Below are positions 63,156-64,000 of a stretch of 64,000 nucleotides of DNA, one piece after another. How positions within the stretch are numbered: position 1 is the stretch's first letter; each line of letters opens with the position of its first letter. Location: contig JAUPSS010000002.1 of assembly GCA_040285825.1 (NCBI GenBank), forward strand, positions 806,001 through 870,000, in the 5' to 3' direction. The notes under the pieces were generated by a model. The model saw nothing but the letters and a program-made list of their open reading frames with translations. It was not told where the DNA came from and did no database searches. Made by a program: the position numbers and the translations under genes. Origin of the DNA: Eukaryota sp. TZLM1-RC. Taxonomy: Eukaryota > Metamonada: BaSk clade.

Positions 63156-64000
63156 TGATTATCTGGTGTCTTTGTTGAATGATTTCGGATGCCTTTCTCC
63201 TCAAATATGGTCCAAATGCTTTTCTACCGATATTCAAGAAATTCCACCCAGAAGTTTGATTTCTTCAAGATTTGCAAACGCCAAATTGCAGAAAACAATA
63301 CTGAAAGTTTTGGAAAACTTGGATTTTACTGTACGTCTTAGCTTGGATAAGGAAAAGAATACCGTTTTTGCTAAGTTTTTAATTGATCTTAAGGAAAGTA
63401 GCTCAAGTTGTCTCATTTGCCAAATTCCAAATGTTTACGGTCTATTGTTAAATGACCATCAATGGACAACTGCCTTAAGAATGAGGTGTTTTCTTTAACC
63501 GTGCAGTGTGCCAAATGATTTGATTTGTCGTTGTGGTCAGCTTATCAATCTGAATCATTTATTTAATTGCAAAATTAATATTACATATCGCTTAGTTGTT
63601 CACGATGCTGTTTGAGACCAACTATATGCTATGTGCAAAAATCATTACTTTGAAGCTTTTGTGGAATTTCTTGTGCGTAAGTTGTCACCTGAAAATGAAG
63701 ATGAAAATACTGTTGGGAAACGCCGTCCTGATTTAATTACACCTGGGTCTGATGGTTGATCAAAGTTGTTGATGTTGTCACTGTTGATGTTTGTAAGAAT
63801 TTAGTAATTAATTTTGCTAAGAAGATGAAACTCGGCTTTGCTTTGCTGAGAAGAGCAAAATCAAAAAGTACAACAAACCCTTATCTCAGCTAGGACGTGT
63901 TGAGCAAGTAAAGTACCAGCTGGTTCCATTTACTGTTTCTCTTTTTGGTAACATTGGAATATCTGGCATTAACTTTCTCGAAAGTTTCAGAAGTTTAGTA
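63156..64000 (+). mobile_element. LINE fragment (family 2/3 relative), runs off the window
   Basis: The plus strand encodes LSPQIWSKCFSTDIQEIPPR and SLDKEKNTVFAKFLIDLKES, similar to the family 2 copy at 27081-27959. After a stop come CRCGQLINLNHLFNCKINIT, MCKNHYFEAFVEFLVRKLSP and the endonuclease motif GKRRPDLITPGSDG, here with a canonical RPD. Stops and shifts follow. It is 5'-truncated and decayed. Confidence 0.75.

Overview
The window looks like nuclear DNA of a compact, AT-rich unicellular eukaryote. The genetic code is standard, intergenic gaps are short and almost no introns are visible. The one intron I can support (39 nt, in a UvrD-type helicase) has its branch-point-like CTAAT almost fused to the 3' splice site, as in parabasalids and diplomonads. 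With the LINE, Fanzor, hAT and MULE load this makes a metamonad-like protist my best guess, at low to moderate confidence.

Recognisable host genes are: inosine triphosphate pyrophosphatase (10003-10563), a possible ASCC2-like gene (10636-11733), a UvrD/helicase IV-like helicase (16291-18339), glycogen phosphorylase in two copies (19268-21981 and 42825-45538), a DDX5/Dbp2 DEAD-box helicase (23101-24906), the kinetochore subunit SKA1 (40705-41424) and a ferlin-like multi-C2 membrane protein (58486-62433). Hypothetical genes lie at 2346-3491, 3569-3874, 5853-6608, 46080-48296, 52127-52919, 62595-62951 and 62973-63155. These genes do not form one pathway. They are islands between transposable elements.

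Mobile DNA fills about half the window. There are six Fanzor (eukaryotic TnpB homologue, RNA-guided nuclease family) loci. One is a fragment at 1-90, one is a solo 3' end at 2264-2319, and four are longer copies: A (4510-5790), B (7920-9947), C (11796-13560, minus) and D (27963-30211 plus 35393-35440, minus). The 3' ends of A, B, C and the solo end all sit just upstream of a co-oriented gene start. LINEs carrying a C-terminal restriction-like endonuclease occur at more than ten places and fall into about three families; the longest is at 53033-56288. A Ty3/gypsy element with 106-bp LTRs and AATT target duplications (30212-35392) has inserted into Fanzor copy D. A second, decayed gypsy copy is at 37800-40307. 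A hAT BED-finger fragment, a MULE-like element with long terminal inverted repeats, a Ulp1-protease remnant and two (TAAA)n tracts of about 200 bp complete the set.

Two large-scale features stand out. The first is a 3.5-kb inverted duplication of glycogen phosphorylase (19208-22715 and 42089-45598), separated by about 19 kb. The second is recurrent single-base indels in homopolymers. The two phosphorylase copies are each frameshifted, at different homopolymers, where the other copy reads through. This suggests residual long-read assembly error, so every broken-gene call here needs caution.
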